Shown in pieces: positions 1-7,941 of a stretch of 64,000 nucleotides of DNA. The stretch lies in the NCBI RefSeq assembly GCF_012641395.1, contig NZ_JABAIH010000002.1, forward strand, positions 62,001 to 126,000, read 5' to 3'. The stretch comes from Rhizobium sp. P32RR-XVIII (GTDB taxonomy: Bacteria; Pseudomonadota; Alphaproteobacteria; Rhizobiales; Rhizobiaceae). A model generated the notes under the pieces. The model saw nothing but the letters and a program-made list of their open reading frames with translations. It was not told where the DNA came from and searched no databases. Each line of letters starts with the position of its first letter. The stretch's first letter is position 1. The position numbers and the translations under genes are program-made.

Positions 1-1
1 C

Positions 2-589
2 GACAACACCGCAGCCAACATGCCGCAGCGTCCCGTGCTCTTTCTGCTTCTGGAAAAACAGGACAAGCCCAATCCCCGCGCCAGCGATCCTTTCGTGCCG
101 CTAAATGCGAAACAGAACGTCTATCAGGCCTGGGGATCGTTCCTGCGCGATCCGGTCTATCAGTGGACGCGGGAAACCAATGCGCGAGCCCTGGAGCTCA
201 ATCAGCATGTGGCCTACGTCCACTCGAAGTTTCTGCTAAAGGATCCGCTCGGCCCCGATCCGATCGTCATCACCGGTTCGGCGAATTTCTCCGAGGATTC
301 CACCAACAGCAACGACGAGAACATGCTCTTGATCCGCGGCAGCGAACGCGTTGCCGACATCTACTTCACCGAGTTCAACCGCCTGTTCAACCACTATTAT
401 TTCCGGTCGATCCAGGAGGTCATGGCCGGGCGGAGCGATGGCCAGGCGAATGCCTCGGCCGACGGCAGCGCAAGCCTCTTTCTGGACGAGAGCGAAACCC
501 GGGAGTGGCTGAAGAAATACAAGCCTGGCACGCTGCGCTGGAAGCGCGTGCAGGTGTTCACCAAAATGGCGGGTGCGAAGACGCTGTAG
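2..589 (+). CDS. Phospholipase D-family protein, C-terminal part (5' truncated)
   Basis: The frame is open from the first bases of the window, so the N-terminus lies outside it. A full HKD motif (H-S-K-F-L-L-K-D, codons at 221-244) is followed by I-T-G-S-A-N-F-S and N-D-E-N, the usual surroundings of the second HxKxxxxD half-site in phospholipase D and cardiolipin synthase-like enzymes, where the His makes the phospho-enzyme intermediate. About 100 residues follow the motif with no recognised domain. Such proteins cleave or transfer phosphodiester headgroups or act as nucleases; the substrate cannot be told from this fragment. It ends 156 bp before dmeR and is probably a separate transcript. 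Confidence 0.8.
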   Translation, partial: DNTAANMPQRPVLFLLLEKQDKPNPRASDPFVPLNAKQNVYQAWGSFLRDPVYQWTRETNARALELNQHVAYVHSKFLLKDPLGPDPIVITGSANFSEDSTNSNDENMLLIRGSERVADIYFTEFNRLFNHYYFRSIQEVMAGRSDGQANASADGSASLFLDESETREWLKKYKPGTLRWKRVQVFTKMAGAKTL

Positions 590-633
590 CGGGTTGACGG
601 GGCGATTGCCGGCAGCGTCATAGCGGTCGTGCT

Positions 634-660
634 CCCCTTCTCCCCAGTTGCGGGAAGGGG
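634..660. terminator. G/C-rich hairpin after the PLD gene; resembles a rhizobial repeat fragment
   Basis: CCCCTTC (634-640) pairs with GAAGGGG (654-660), with extra C/G pairs inside. It lies 45 bp after the stop codon. The wording (cttctcccc...ggggaag) matches the palindromic element seen at 31.05-31.22 kb, so it may be a short copy of that repeat serving as a terminator. There is no clear T-tract. Confidence 0.4.
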
Positions 661-710
661 ATATTGCCGCCGGGAACACGCAAGTTTCACTTCCCTTTTT
701 CGGCGGAATA

Positions 711-729
711 TACTATACCCCCCTATATT
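711..729. promoter_or_regulatory. Probable DmeR operator/promoter: C6 tract between TATA arms
   Basis: TATA-CCCCCC-TATA at 714-727, 18 bp before the dmeR ATG. RcnR/CsoR-family repressors recognise a run of G/C flanked by short A/T inverted repeats, and this site fits in form and place. Repression of the dmeRF operon until nickel or cobalt binds is the expected logic (inference from the family). Confidence 0.65.
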
Positions 730-744
730 AAATTGAAGGCTGCC

Positions 745-1017
745 ATGTCCCACACGACCCACCAGAAGAAGAAGCTCATCGCCCGCGTCAGCCGTCTCAA
801 GGGGCAACTCGAGGCCGTCGAAAGGGCGTTGGAGGCCGAGCGTCCCTGCGGCGACATCCTGCAGCTGCTGGCCTCGATCCGCGGCGCGCTGAACGGGCTG
901 ACGGGCGAGGTGCTGGACGATCACCTGCACGAACACGTGCTGCAGGCCGCCGACGAAGCGGCGCGGACACAGGCGGTCGGGGAAATTTCGGAAGTGCTGC
1001 GGACCTACATCCGCTGA
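745..1017 (+). CDS. dmeR: DmeR, RcnR/CsoR-family nickel/cobalt-responsive repressor
   Basis: A 90-residue all-helical metal-sensing repressor. His3, Cys35, His60 and His64 are all present, the same numbering as the Ni/Co ligands of E. coli RcnR, which separates it from Cu-binding CsoR and formaldehyde-sensing FrmR. The start is ATG 745 (MSHTTHQ); the frame is open upstream to 664, but only the shorter form puts His at position 3. It precedes a His-rich CDF exporter by 21 bp, the dmeRF arrangement known from Rhizobium leguminosarum and Agrobacterium. It should bind the C-tract operator just upstream and release it when Ni or Co is high. Confidence 0.88.
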   Translation: MSHTTHQKKKLIARVSRLKGQLEAVERALEAERPCGDILQLLASIRGALNGLTGEVLDDHLHEHVLQAADEAARTQAVGEISEVLRTYIR

Positions 1018-1038
1018 CGGGAATCGAAGGAGCGCGCG

Positions 1039-1998
1039 ATGAGCGCACGAATGCTGGAACATGAACACGTCTTCCTCGGGGCCGACCACGAGCGCAACGA
1101 GCGCCGCGTCTGGTTCGTGATCGCCCTGACGGCGGTGATGATGGTCGTCGAAATCGGCGCCGGCACATATTACGGCTCCATGGCGCTCGTCGCTGACGGC
1201 TGGCATATGTCGACGCACGCAAGCGCGCTTCTGATCTCCGCCGTTGCCTATCTCTATGCACGCAGGCAGGCGCGCAATCCCCGGTTCACCTTCGGCACCG
1301 GCAAGCTCGGCGATCTGGCGGGATTTGCGAGCGCCATCATTCTCGCCATGATCGCGCTGCTGATGGCCTGGGAGAGCTTCGTGCGCATCACCCATCCGGT
1401 GCCGATCAGCTTCGCGCAGGCCATCGGCGTTGCCGTCGTCGGTCTCGCGGTCAATCTTGCCAGCGCCTGGCTGCTCAAGGACGACCACCATCACCACGGT
1501 CACGATCATGGTCACAGCCACCATCATGACCATCATCATCACGGCGACCACGCCCACCATGGCGGGGCAGCCGACAACAATCTGCGCGCCGCCTACATCC
1601 ATGTCATCGCCGATGCGCTGACCTCGGTGCTCGCGATTGCCGCGCTGTCTTTCGGCAGCATCTACGGCTGGCTTTGGCTCGATCCGCTGATGGGGATTGT
1701 CGGTGGCATTATCATCGCACAGTGGTCCTGGGGCCTGATGAAGTCCTCCGGCCGCGTGCTTCTCGATGTGATTGCCGATGGGGAAGATCTCCCCGACGAA
1801 ATCCGCCAGGTGATCGAAGCCGGCGGCGACCGGATCACGGACCTGCATGTCTGGCAAGTCGGTCCCGGCCACCACGCCGCCATCGTCGCCGTCACAACCT
1901 CCGAGTCGCGCGAGCCCGCCTTCTATCGGGCGAAGCTGGAAGAGCTCCATGAGCTTTCGCATGTCACCGTCGAGGTCACCCAGCTGCAGGCGGCTTGA
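1039..1998 (+). CDS. dmeF: DmeF, cation-diffusion-facilitator Ni/Co exporter
   Basis: A 319-residue inner-membrane CDF antiporter that exports divalent metal in exchange for protons. About six membrane segments are visible (residues 24-40, 47-73, 93-112, 124-146, 184-202, 210-230). Metal-site residues appear as A-D-G-W-H (Asp53, His56) and H-V-I-A-D (His188, Asp192). A very His-rich cytoplasmic loop at 148-175, with about 17 His, separates segments 4 and 5 and marks the DmeF group. A cytoplasmic dimerisation domain forms the C-terminus. AGGAG about 10 bp upstream supports ATG 1039. It is cotranscribed with dmeR. Confidence 0.9.
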   Translation: MSARMLEHEHVFLGADHERNERRVWFVIALTAVMMVVEIGAGTYYGSMALVADGWHMSTHASALLISAVAYLYARRQARNPRFTFGTGKLGDLAGFASAIILAMIALLMAWESFVRITHPVPISFAQAIGVAVVGLAVNLASAWLLKDDHHHHGHDHGHSHHHDHHHHGDHAHHGGAADNNLRAAYIHVIADALTSVLAIAALSFGSIYGWLWLDPLMGIVGGIIIAQWSWGLMKSSGRVLLDVIADGEDLPDEIRQVIEAGGDRITDLHVWQVGPGHHAAIVAVTTSESREPAFYRAKLEELHELSHVTVEVTQLQAA

Positions 1999-2017
1999 TT
2001 GAGCGCATGTGACGACA

Positions 2018-2044
2018 AGGCGCCACAATCGGCGCCTAGCTCTT
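2018..2044 (+). terminator. Terminator-like hairpin after dmeF
   Basis: AGGCGCC (2018-2024) and GGCGCCT (2031-2037) form a 7-bp stem with a 6-nt loop, followed by a short T-containing tail. It lies 20 bp after the dmeF stop and 29 bp before the beta-lactamase RBS region. Confidence 0.5.
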
Positions 2045-2072
2045 TGGCTGTTGATTCTGCCGGAGGGATTTC

Positions 2073-2963
2073 ATGAAAGAATTTTCGATCCGTCGTCGCA
2101 CGCTTTTGGGTGCGGCGATGCTCTTTCCAGCACTGGGCCTTTCCCCTTTCGCCGATGCTACCGAGAGCGATGAGGACATCGATCGCCGATTTGCGGACCT
2201 CGAGAAGCGCACCGGCGGCAGGCTCGGCGTTTCCGTCATCGATACGGAGACGAATATCACGCTCGGCTTTCGCCAGACCGAGCGCTTCCCCATGTGCAGC
2301 ACCTTCAAGGTCCTCGCCTCGGCCATGGTGCTATCACGCGTCGACAAGGGAGCGGAAAACCTCGAGCGCCGCGTGATCTATGATCAAGGCAAGCTCGTTT
2401 CCTATTCGCCGGAGACGGAAAAACACGTCGGCGGCGAGGGCATGAGCGTCGGCGAGCTCTGCAAGGCGGCCATCACCCTCAGCGACAATACCGCCGGCAA
2501 TCTGCTGCTGGAAAGCTTCGGCGGCCCGGAGGCGCTGACCAAGTGGCTGCGCTCGATCGGCGACAGCTCGACCCGCCTCGATCGCTGGGAGACGGCCCTC
2601 AACGAGGGAAAGAAGGACGACCCGCGCGACACGACAACCCCTGACGCAATGCTCGACACGCTCGGAAACGTCGCGCTCGGCTCGGTGCTTTCCGAGCCGT
2701 CGCGCGCAACGCTGATCGACTGGATGGTGGCGAGCACCACCGGCGGGGCGCGCCTGCGCGCCGGCTTGCCGGATGGCTGGAAGGTGGGGGACAAGACCGG
2801 CACCGGCTCCGGCGGCACGGCCGCGGACGTTGCCATCATCTGGCCGAACGATCGCGGTCCCATTCTCGTGACGGCCTACGTGGCGGAGGCAACTGCGCCG
2901 GTAAACGAGCTGAACCCCGTTTTTGCCGAGGTCGCGAAGATCGTCGCGAGCATGGCAGGATAA
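2073..2963 (+). CDS. Class A beta-lactamase (Tat-exported)
   Basis: A 296-residue periplasmic serine beta-lactamase that hydrolyses penicillins or cephalosporins. All class A motifs are present: S-T-F-K (Ser76, Lys79; Ambler 70/73), S-D-N (137-139), W-E-T-A-L-N-E with Glu172 and Asn176 (Ambler 166/170), and K-T-G (240-242). The N-terminus R-R-R-T-L-L-G-A-A with a hydrophobic stretch is a twin-arginine signal. Cys75 just before the active Ser matches the Cys69 position of several carbapenemases, but position 238 is Gly, so their disulfide is not made. GGAGGG upstream supports ATG 2073. No divergent ampR-type regulator is next to it, so it is probably a chromosomal resident gene. Confidence 0.92.
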   Translation: MKEFSIRRRTLLGAAMLFPALGLSPFADATESDEDIDRRFADLEKRTGGRLGVSVIDTETNITLGFRQTERFPMCSTFKVLASAMVLSRVDKGAENLERRVIYDQGKLVSYSPETEKHVGGEGMSVGELCKAAITLSDNTAGNLLLESFGGPEALTKWLRSIGDSSTRLDRWETALNEGKKDDPRDTTTPDAMLDTLGNVALGSVLSEPSRATLIDWMVASTTGGARLRAGLPDGWKVGDKTGTGSGGTAADVAIIWPNDRGPILVTAYVAEATAPVNELNPVFAEVAKIVASMAG

Positions 2964-3044
2964 TCAGGAAATTCAGAAAGATACGGCGGTGAGGTGAATC
3001 TCCGCCGCATCGGCTTGAATCAAAATCTCAGGTGAAAACCGAAC

Positions 3045-3539
3045 TCAGGCGTTCTGCGCGTCGGTATTCGACGCGGTCTGCGGCACGTCCGAGGTTGCCG
3101 AATTGCTGTCGCCGCCGTCGATGCCGGTCAGCTCGCGCTTGATGGCGTCGGCGATCTGCTTTTCGACTGCGGCACGCTCTTCCGGCGGCATCGCCTTCAG
3201 GCTGTTCTCGTCGAGGCCGAGCTGGTCGAGGATCCGTTTACGGATCATCTCTGCCGGCGACATGTTCGCATATTCCGAGAAGTCGCTGACAAGCTGGTCG
3301 TGACGCGCCTTCGCCTCGCGATCCGCGTCCGTTTCCTCGGCAATCGTCGTATCGCCGGCCGGCTGCATGTCCCACATGGCCTTGGAGAGCGAAGGCGGCG
3401 TATAGGCAGGCTCGGGACCGGTACCGCTTCGGGCAACACCCATGTCGAAATCCCCGCCTTGCTGGGTCTTGGACTGGCTCTGCTGCGCAAAAAGGCTGCC
3501 AAGTCCGTAATAGCTCGAAATGCTGTCACCGATCTTCAT
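3045..3539 (-). CDS. Hypothetical rhizobial protein, 164 aa
   Basis: Not recognised. The protein is hydrophilic, with a Ser/Gln-rich N-terminus, a helical middle rich in Glu, Lys and Arg (about residues 70-140) containing S-P-A-E-M-I-R-K-R-I-L, and an Asn/Ser/Thr-rich tail. No signal peptide or membrane segment. Codon use is normal for the window and the start has a strong GGGGAGA ribosome site 6 nt upstream, so the gene is probably real. That ribosome site lies inside a perfect hairpin (3546-3573), which suggests translational control. It is downstream of gcd on the same strand but separated from it by two hairpins. Confidence 0.7.
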   Translation of the reverse strand: MKIGDSISSYYGLGSLFAQQSQSKTQQGGDFDMGVARSGTGPEPAYTPPSLSKAMWDMQPAGDTTIAEETDADREAKARHDQLVSDFSEYANMSPAEMIRKRILDQLGLDENSLKAMPPEERAAVEKQIADAIKRELTGIDGGDSNSATSDVPQTASNTDAQNA

Positions 3540-3545
3540 GAAAAT

Positions 3546-3573
3546 TCTCCCCTCGAAAAATTTCGAGGGGAGA
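3546..3573 (-). promoter_or_regulatory. Perfect 13-bp hairpin covering the Shine-Dalgarno of the 164-aa gene
   Basis: TCTCCCCTCGAAA (3546-3558) and TTTCGAGGGGAGA (3561-3573) are exact complements with a 2-nt centre. Read on the minus strand, the 3' arm carries GAGGGGAGA, the ribosome-binding site, ending 6 nt before ATG 3539. The structure could act as a translational switch or double as a terminator for gcd. Confidence 0.6.
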
Positions 3574-3630
3574 TTGTACCCGCGAGCCTGCCCGGAGCTT
3601 GCGCGCGGCGCCGGAGCGGCAGAAAGCGGC

Positions 3631-3665
3631 GCTCATCTCTTCCCTCGACGGGAAAAGAGATGAGC
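3631..3665 (-). terminator. gcd terminator hairpin
   Basis: GCTCATCTCTT (3631-3641) pairs with AAGAGATGAGC (3655-3665), and inner CCC/GGG pairs extend the stem. It begins 4 bp beyond the gcd stop codon on the minus strand. There is no strong U-run. Confidence 0.55.
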
Positions 3666-3668
3666 CCC

Positions 3669-6008
3669 TTACGGCAGCGTATAAGCAATCACATAGTCAC
3701 CGGGCTTCGTTCCCACCGATCCATGCCCGCCAGCGACCATCACGACATACTGCTTGTTGTCGCTGGTCGTATAGGTCATCGGCGTTGCCTGACCGCCGGC
3801 CGGAAGCCGGGCTTCCCACAGCTGGCGGCCGTTGGTGGCGTCGTAGGCGCGCAGGTAATCGTCGACGGCAGCGCCGAGGAAGGCGACGCCGCCCTTGGTG
3901 AGCATCGGCCCGCCGATGCCCGGCACGCCGACCTTGAAGGGCAGCGGCAGAGGCGTCATATCGTGCACCGTGCCGTTCTTGTGCATGTAGGCGATCTTGC
4001 CAGTCCTCAGATCCACGCCCGCGACATAGCCCCATGGCGGCGCCTGGCAGGGGATTTGCAGCGGGCCGAGGAATGGCCCCATGAAAACGCCATAGGGCGC
4101 TCCGTCATTGCGGTTCAAACCCTGTTCGCTGCCCTTTTCGTCCTGACCCCTCGGCGGGATGTCGGCGGCAGGCACCAGCCGCGACGTGAAGGCGAGATAG
4201 GTCGGCATGCCGAACATGATCTGCCGCTCCGGATCGACCGCGACGCTGCCCCAGTTGAACGTGCCGAAATTGCCCGGATAGATGATCGAGCCGACAAGCG
4301 ACGGAGGCGTATAGCGGCCCTCATACTTGTAGCGGTGGAACTCGATGCGGCAAGCGAGCTGGTCGAACAGCGTGACCCCCCACATATCCTTTTCCTTCAG
4401 CGGATCGGGCGTGAAGGTGAGGTCCGAGATCGGCTGAGTCGGCGCCGTATGGTCCTCTGGAATTGCGCCTGATGGTGCGGGGATTTCCTTCACGGGAAAG
4501 ATCGGCTCGCCGCTGCGCCGGTCAAGCACATAAAGGTCCCCCTGTTTCGTCGGCGCGACGAGCGCAGGCACGACGCTGCCGTCCGGCTTCGTCATGTCGA
4601 AGAGCACGGGCTGGGCCGGAACGTCCATGTCCCAGAGATCATGGTGGACGAACTGCCTCACCCATTTCACCTGGCCGGTATTGATGTCGAGCGCCACCAC
4701 CGAGGAGGAGAACTTCTCGACATTGGCGCTCCGGTTCATGCCGAGCTGGTCCGGCACCTGGTTGCCGAGCGGAACAAAGATCATGCCAAGCCCTTCGTCG
4801 ACGCTGGAGACGGACCAGCTGTTCGGTGAGTTGGTCACGTAGGTCTGGCCTTCGGGCAAAGGGGTGGTCTGGTCGGGATTGCCGGAGTCCCAGTTCCAGA
4901 TGAGAGCGCCGGTATTGATGTCGAAGGCCCGGATGACGCCGGACTGCTCCGTGGTCGAATAGTTGTCGTTGACAGCCCCGCCGACGATGATCTTGCCGGC
5001 GACAGCAACCGGCGGCGAGGTCGAATAGTAATAGCCGGCCGGATTGTATTTCATGCCGGTCTCGAGATGCAGCGTGCCCTTGTCGGCGAAGTTTTCGCAC
5101 ACCTTGCCGTTGGCCGCGTCAAGCGCGATCAATCGGGCATCCGAAGTCGGCAGATAGACGCGCTCGGCGCAGGGCTTGCCGGCTGAGGTTGCCGGATCGG
5201 CATAGTAGGTCACCCCACGGCAGGTCTGGTGCTGACGGTCGGGGTTCAAGCCGGAATTGGAATCGTATTTCCACTTCTCCTTCCCGGTCTTCGCGTCGAG
5301 CGCGATCGCCCAGTTGTGCGGCGTGCAAAGGTAGAGCGTGTCGCCGACCTTCAGCGGCGTCACCTGATAGGTGGTCTCGCCGATATCGCCGGGCTGCTTG
5401 ACGTCGCCGGTCTGGTACTGCCAGGCGACCTTGAGGTCCTTGACATTGTCCTTGTTGATCTGGTCGAGCGGCGAGTAGCGCTGGCCGAAAGGCGTGCGGC
5501 CATATTGATGCCACTCGCCATCCGGCACATTGCCTCCGAAGGGCGGGGCGGCCGCCACGACCCCACTCGGCAGATCGCCGGCAAGGCTGTGCGGATCGGT
5601 GGTCATCGAATAGCCGGCAACGAGAACGGCGATAATGACGGGCACGGCGAGCGGCCAGGGATTGGCTGGGTAGGGAAGGCCGCTCGGGCTCGAAAACCCG
5701 AGCGGCCGCCGGATCCACGGTGTCAGCAACCAGAGGCCGAGCAGGATGATGAGGCCACCGCGCGGACCGAGCTGCCACCAGTCGAAGCCGACCTCCCACA
5801 CCGCCCAGATGAGCGCGACGACAACCAGCGCCGCATAGACCCAGAGTGCTGCGGCCCTGCGCAAAAGGAGAAGCGCGGCCGTCGCAATGAACATCAAGCC
5901 TGCAAACAGGTAAAAGACGCTGCCGCCGAGCGTCACGAGCCACAGCCCGCCGCCGCCGAGCGCCAGTCCAATGATGAGAAAAAGGATGGAAGTAATGACG
6001 ATTGCCAT
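3669..6008 (-). CDS. gcd: Membrane-bound PQQ-dependent glucose dehydrogenase
   Basis: A 779-residue quinoprotein that oxidises glucose to gluconolactone in the periplasm and passes electrons to ubiquinone. About five membrane segments fill the first 140 residues (I-T-S-I-L-F-L-I-I-G onwards), followed by the eight-bladed PQQ propeller with the typical repeats (D-G-E-W-H-Q-Y-G-R, A-L-D-A-K-T-G-K-E-K-W, F-D-I-N-T-G-A-L-I-W-N-W). The length matches E. coli Gcd (796). The start is set at ATG 6008 (MAIVITS) because GGGAG lies 9 nt upstream and family members begin with the first membrane helix. It probably acts alone; pqq genes are not in the window. Confidence 0.93.
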   Translation of the reverse strand: MAIVITSILFLIIGLALGGGGLWLVTLGGSVFYLFAGLMFIATAALLLLRRAAALWVYAALVVVALIWAVWEVGFDWWQLGPRGGLIILLGLWLLTPWIRRPLGFSSPSGLPYPANPWPLAVPVIIAVLVAGYSMTTDPHSLAGDLPSGVVAAAPPFGGNVPDGEWHQYGRTPFGQRYSPLDQINKDNVKDLKVAWQYQTGDVKQPGDIGETTYQVTPLKVGDTLYLCTPHNWAIALDAKTGKEKWKYDSNSGLNPDRQHQTCRGVTYYADPATSAGKPCAERVYLPTSDARLIALDAANGKVCENFADKGTLHLETGMKYNPAGYYYSTSPPVAVAGKIIVGGAVNDNYSTTEQSGVIRAFDINTGALIWNWDSGNPDQTTPLPEGQTYVTNSPNSWSVSSVDEGLGMIFVPLGNQVPDQLGMNRSANVEKFSSSVVALDINTGQVKWVRQFVHHDLWDMDVPAQPVLFDMTKPDGSVVPALVAPTKQGDLYVLDRRSGEPIFPVKEIPAPSGAIPEDHTAPTQPISDLTFTPDPLKEKDMWGVTLFDQLACRIEFHRYKYEGRYTPPSLVGSIIYPGNFGTFNWGSVAVDPERQIMFGMPTYLAFTSRLVPAADIPPRGQDEKGSEQGLNRNDGAPYGVFMGPFLGPLQIPCQAPPWGYVAGVDLRTGKIAYMHKNGTVHDMTPLPLPFKVGVPGIGGPMLTKGGVAFLGAAVDDYLRAYDATNGRQLWEARLPAGGQATPMTYTTSDNKQYVVMVAGGHGSVGTKPGDYVIAYTLP

Positions 6009-6174
6009 AAAGCCGGTCTCCCGCTGAGGTGAGCTGGGCATGGTGGACCGCGGACAATGCCGCAGAATCAGCCACTTAGGGCGGCGGACATGCCTTTCAA
6101 TGGCCACATTTTGACGCGGGGATCGGCTGCTGAGTTGGGTAGCCAAGCCGCCGCAGCGGGACGAAGGATTGCCG

Positions 6175-6381
6175 TCAGTTGATCATCGCTCTTCGTCGCG
6201 GGCCCCAGCGGTCTTCCCGCTCATATTCTTTTTCGATCGCCATGATTTCGACGAGGCTTGAGGCGGGAAATGCGTGCTGCTTTCCACCGGCCTGCACGAC
6301 GACGACGCCGTCTTCCATCCAGACCTTGGTGGCGACGAGGTTGCGCTCTTGCCCATCATCGACGACTGATACGACAAACAT
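6175..6381 (-). CDS. Small hypothetical protein, 68 aa
   Basis: Not recognised. The protein has a beta-rich first half (F-V-V-S-V-V, V-V-V-V-Q-A-G-G-K) followed by a charged, Arg-rich tail (E-Y-E-R-E-D-R-W-G-P-R-R-R). No signal peptide. It is divergent from the GGDEF gene across a 410-bp spacer and follows gcd's upstream end. The start MFVVSVV is reasonable, but the ribosome site is not strong. Confidence 0.5.
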   Translation of the reverse strand: MFVVSVVDDGQERNLVATKVWMEDGVVVVQAGGKQHAFPASSLVEIMAIEKEYEREDRWGPRRRAMIN

Positions 6382-6791
6382 GGTTTCCGCCAGTTGCTAC
6401 GAGTTCCACCTATTTTCGCGTGAACGTATTAGCGAATCGTAACTTATGCGTTACTAATTCAAGCCGGAGCTCCATTTTCGCGAAGGAATTCAGGGAATCT
6501 GAAGGATCTTTCTCCCGCAAGAGCGAAACGCCTGCCAGAAATTTCGGGCCCTCCTGTTCCGGATTCCGCATTTACTTTGCCTTAATTAGGTACGCTTAAT
6601 ATTGCTACCAGACGTTGCTTGCCGCTCGAGCATGATGCTCCTGCGGTTCTCTATCATGCATCTCTCTTATGCTTTCCGGCACGGCCGAAGGCCGTCGCAG
6701 AAAGCTCCCTTGCTTGCAATAGCGACCCGGCTGCCCATGACCCGGCCCGTGTCGTCGGTGGTAAACGCAAAGTCACGTTGGAGAGCATCTG
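6382..6791. other. 410-bp intergenic region, no gene seen
   Basis: Short overlapping frames occur on both strands, but none has a convincing ribosome site or protein-like composition. The stretch 6560-6610 is A/T-rich (ttaattaggtacgcttaata) and may hold the promoter of the GGDEF gene. No clear terminator. Confidence 0.4.
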
Positions 6792-7838
6792 GTGCAGCCC
6801 AATACGCCCACGAATCTGGCCTTTCGCGTTGCAACGGTCTTGCAACAACTAGGTATCGAGGGACTGCCGCGGAACTACGAACTCGTGTTCGAGGCGATGA
6901 CCGGCAACAGCCCGGATCTCACCCGCGAACTCAGGTCGCTTGGCACGGTCAAGACGCAGGACGCCTTGGATGCCATTGGTCGGCGTTACCTGCCCCATCA
7001 CTTCGAAGGCAGTCTGCTTGAGACACGTTCGGGCCAGGTGCAACAGGAGTTGCAGAGCATTCTCTCGCTGCTCGACGAGGAAAAGTCGGCATTGACGCGC
7101 TATGGAAGTGTCATCAGCCAAGCCGCCAGGGTTTTCGAAGCCAATGATGTGACAGACAAGGTCGCACTCACGCGATCGCTGCAATCGGTGAGTTCGGCAA
7201 CACACGCTCGCGAGGCACAAAGTGCAATGCTCGCCTCGAAGGTGGTGGAGAAATCCCAGAAGCTCGAGCAGGTGCAGCACGAGACAGCCGCGGCGAATGC
7301 CGCCAGATTTGTCGATACGGTGACCGGGCTGGGCAACCGCCGTGTGTTCAACAAGGAACTGGCCAAGATCTACGAGAAGTCAGGGCTGCCTGACTTGTGT
7401 GGAGTGGCCTTTGCGGACATTGACGGCTATGAGACTGTTGCCGCTATTCCGAACCTCCTGGAACCCGTCCTCAACGGTATCGGTGAGCTGATCCGGGCGC
7501 TGTTCAGCAAAGAGGACCTGGCCTGCCGTTTCGATCGAGGTCGCTTCGGTTTCATTTTCCGAACCGCAGATGAGACGGAAATCATGCGGCTCATCGACAG
7601 GCTGCGCGATCGACTGAAGGGACTTCCGGTCGTGCATCCGGTATCGGGAAAACGCTGCGCTGCGCTTTCATTCTCGGTCGGGATATGCATGTCGAAGGAG
7701 GCCCGGACGGCTGATGCCCTTATCGCATTCGCCGAGCAGGCGCTGGGCATGGCAAAGGCATCGGGCGGAGACAATGTCTCGATCCATGGCGTGGCGAACG
7801 TCTCGCACGTGCCCAAGGACTGGCTCATCTATCGATAG
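6792..7838 (+). CDS. GGDEF-domain protein with degenerate active site
   Basis: A 348-residue cytoplasmic protein beginning with GTG, with GGAG 8 nt upstream. Residues 1-170 are helical, probably coiled-coil. The GGDEF domain starts at D-T-V-T-G-L-G-N-R-R (about 174-183) and F-A-D-I-D-G (about 205) is intact. The catalytic G-G-(D/E)-E-F is replaced by D-R-G-R-F, so it is unlikely to make cyclic-di-GMP and may instead act as a receptor or scaffold. No EAL domain or membrane segment. Its last 12 codons are copied 2.7 kb downstream, beyond the LysR/MFS cassette. Confidence 0.85.
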   Translation: MQPNTPTNLAFRVATVLQQLGIEGLPRNYELVFEAMTGNSPDLTRELRSLGTVKTQDALDAIGRRYLPHHFEGSLLETRSGQVQQELQSILSLLDEEKSALTRYGSVISQAARVFEANDVTDKVALTRSLQSVSSATHAREAQSAMLASKVVEKSQKLEQVQHETAAANAARFVDTVTGLGNRRVFNKELAKIYEKSGLPDLCGVAFADIDGYETVAAIPNLLEPVLNGIGELIRALFSKEDLACRFDRGRFGFIFRTADETEIMRLIDRLRDRLKGLPVVHPVSGKRCAALSFSVGICMSKEARTADALIAFAEQALGMAKASGGDNVSIHGVANVSHVPKDWLIYR

Positions 7839-7895
7839 TCAGACCGCGGCGGGTTGCCAACACGGCCGGTCCGCATCTTCAACGTCGTCATTGAG
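7804..7895 (+). repeat. Direct repeat, copy 1 (3' end of the GGDEF gene)
   Basis: Covers the last codons (S-H-V-P-K-D-W-L-I-Y-R-stop) and about 57 bp beyond. It matches 10525-10614 with about four substitutions or single-base indels. The two copies bracket the LysR/MFS pair. Confidence 0.9.
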
Positions 7896-7941
7896 GGCAG
7901 TCATGGCACCGTGTCCGCATTGCGCCATGAGCAGACTCCGA

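Noticed and set aside
397-2028. 543-codon open frame antisense to dmeRF
   Set aside because: It covers the His-rich codon run in reverse (a Met/Val-rich low-complexity stretch) and has no domain. It is a shadow of GC-rich coding bias.
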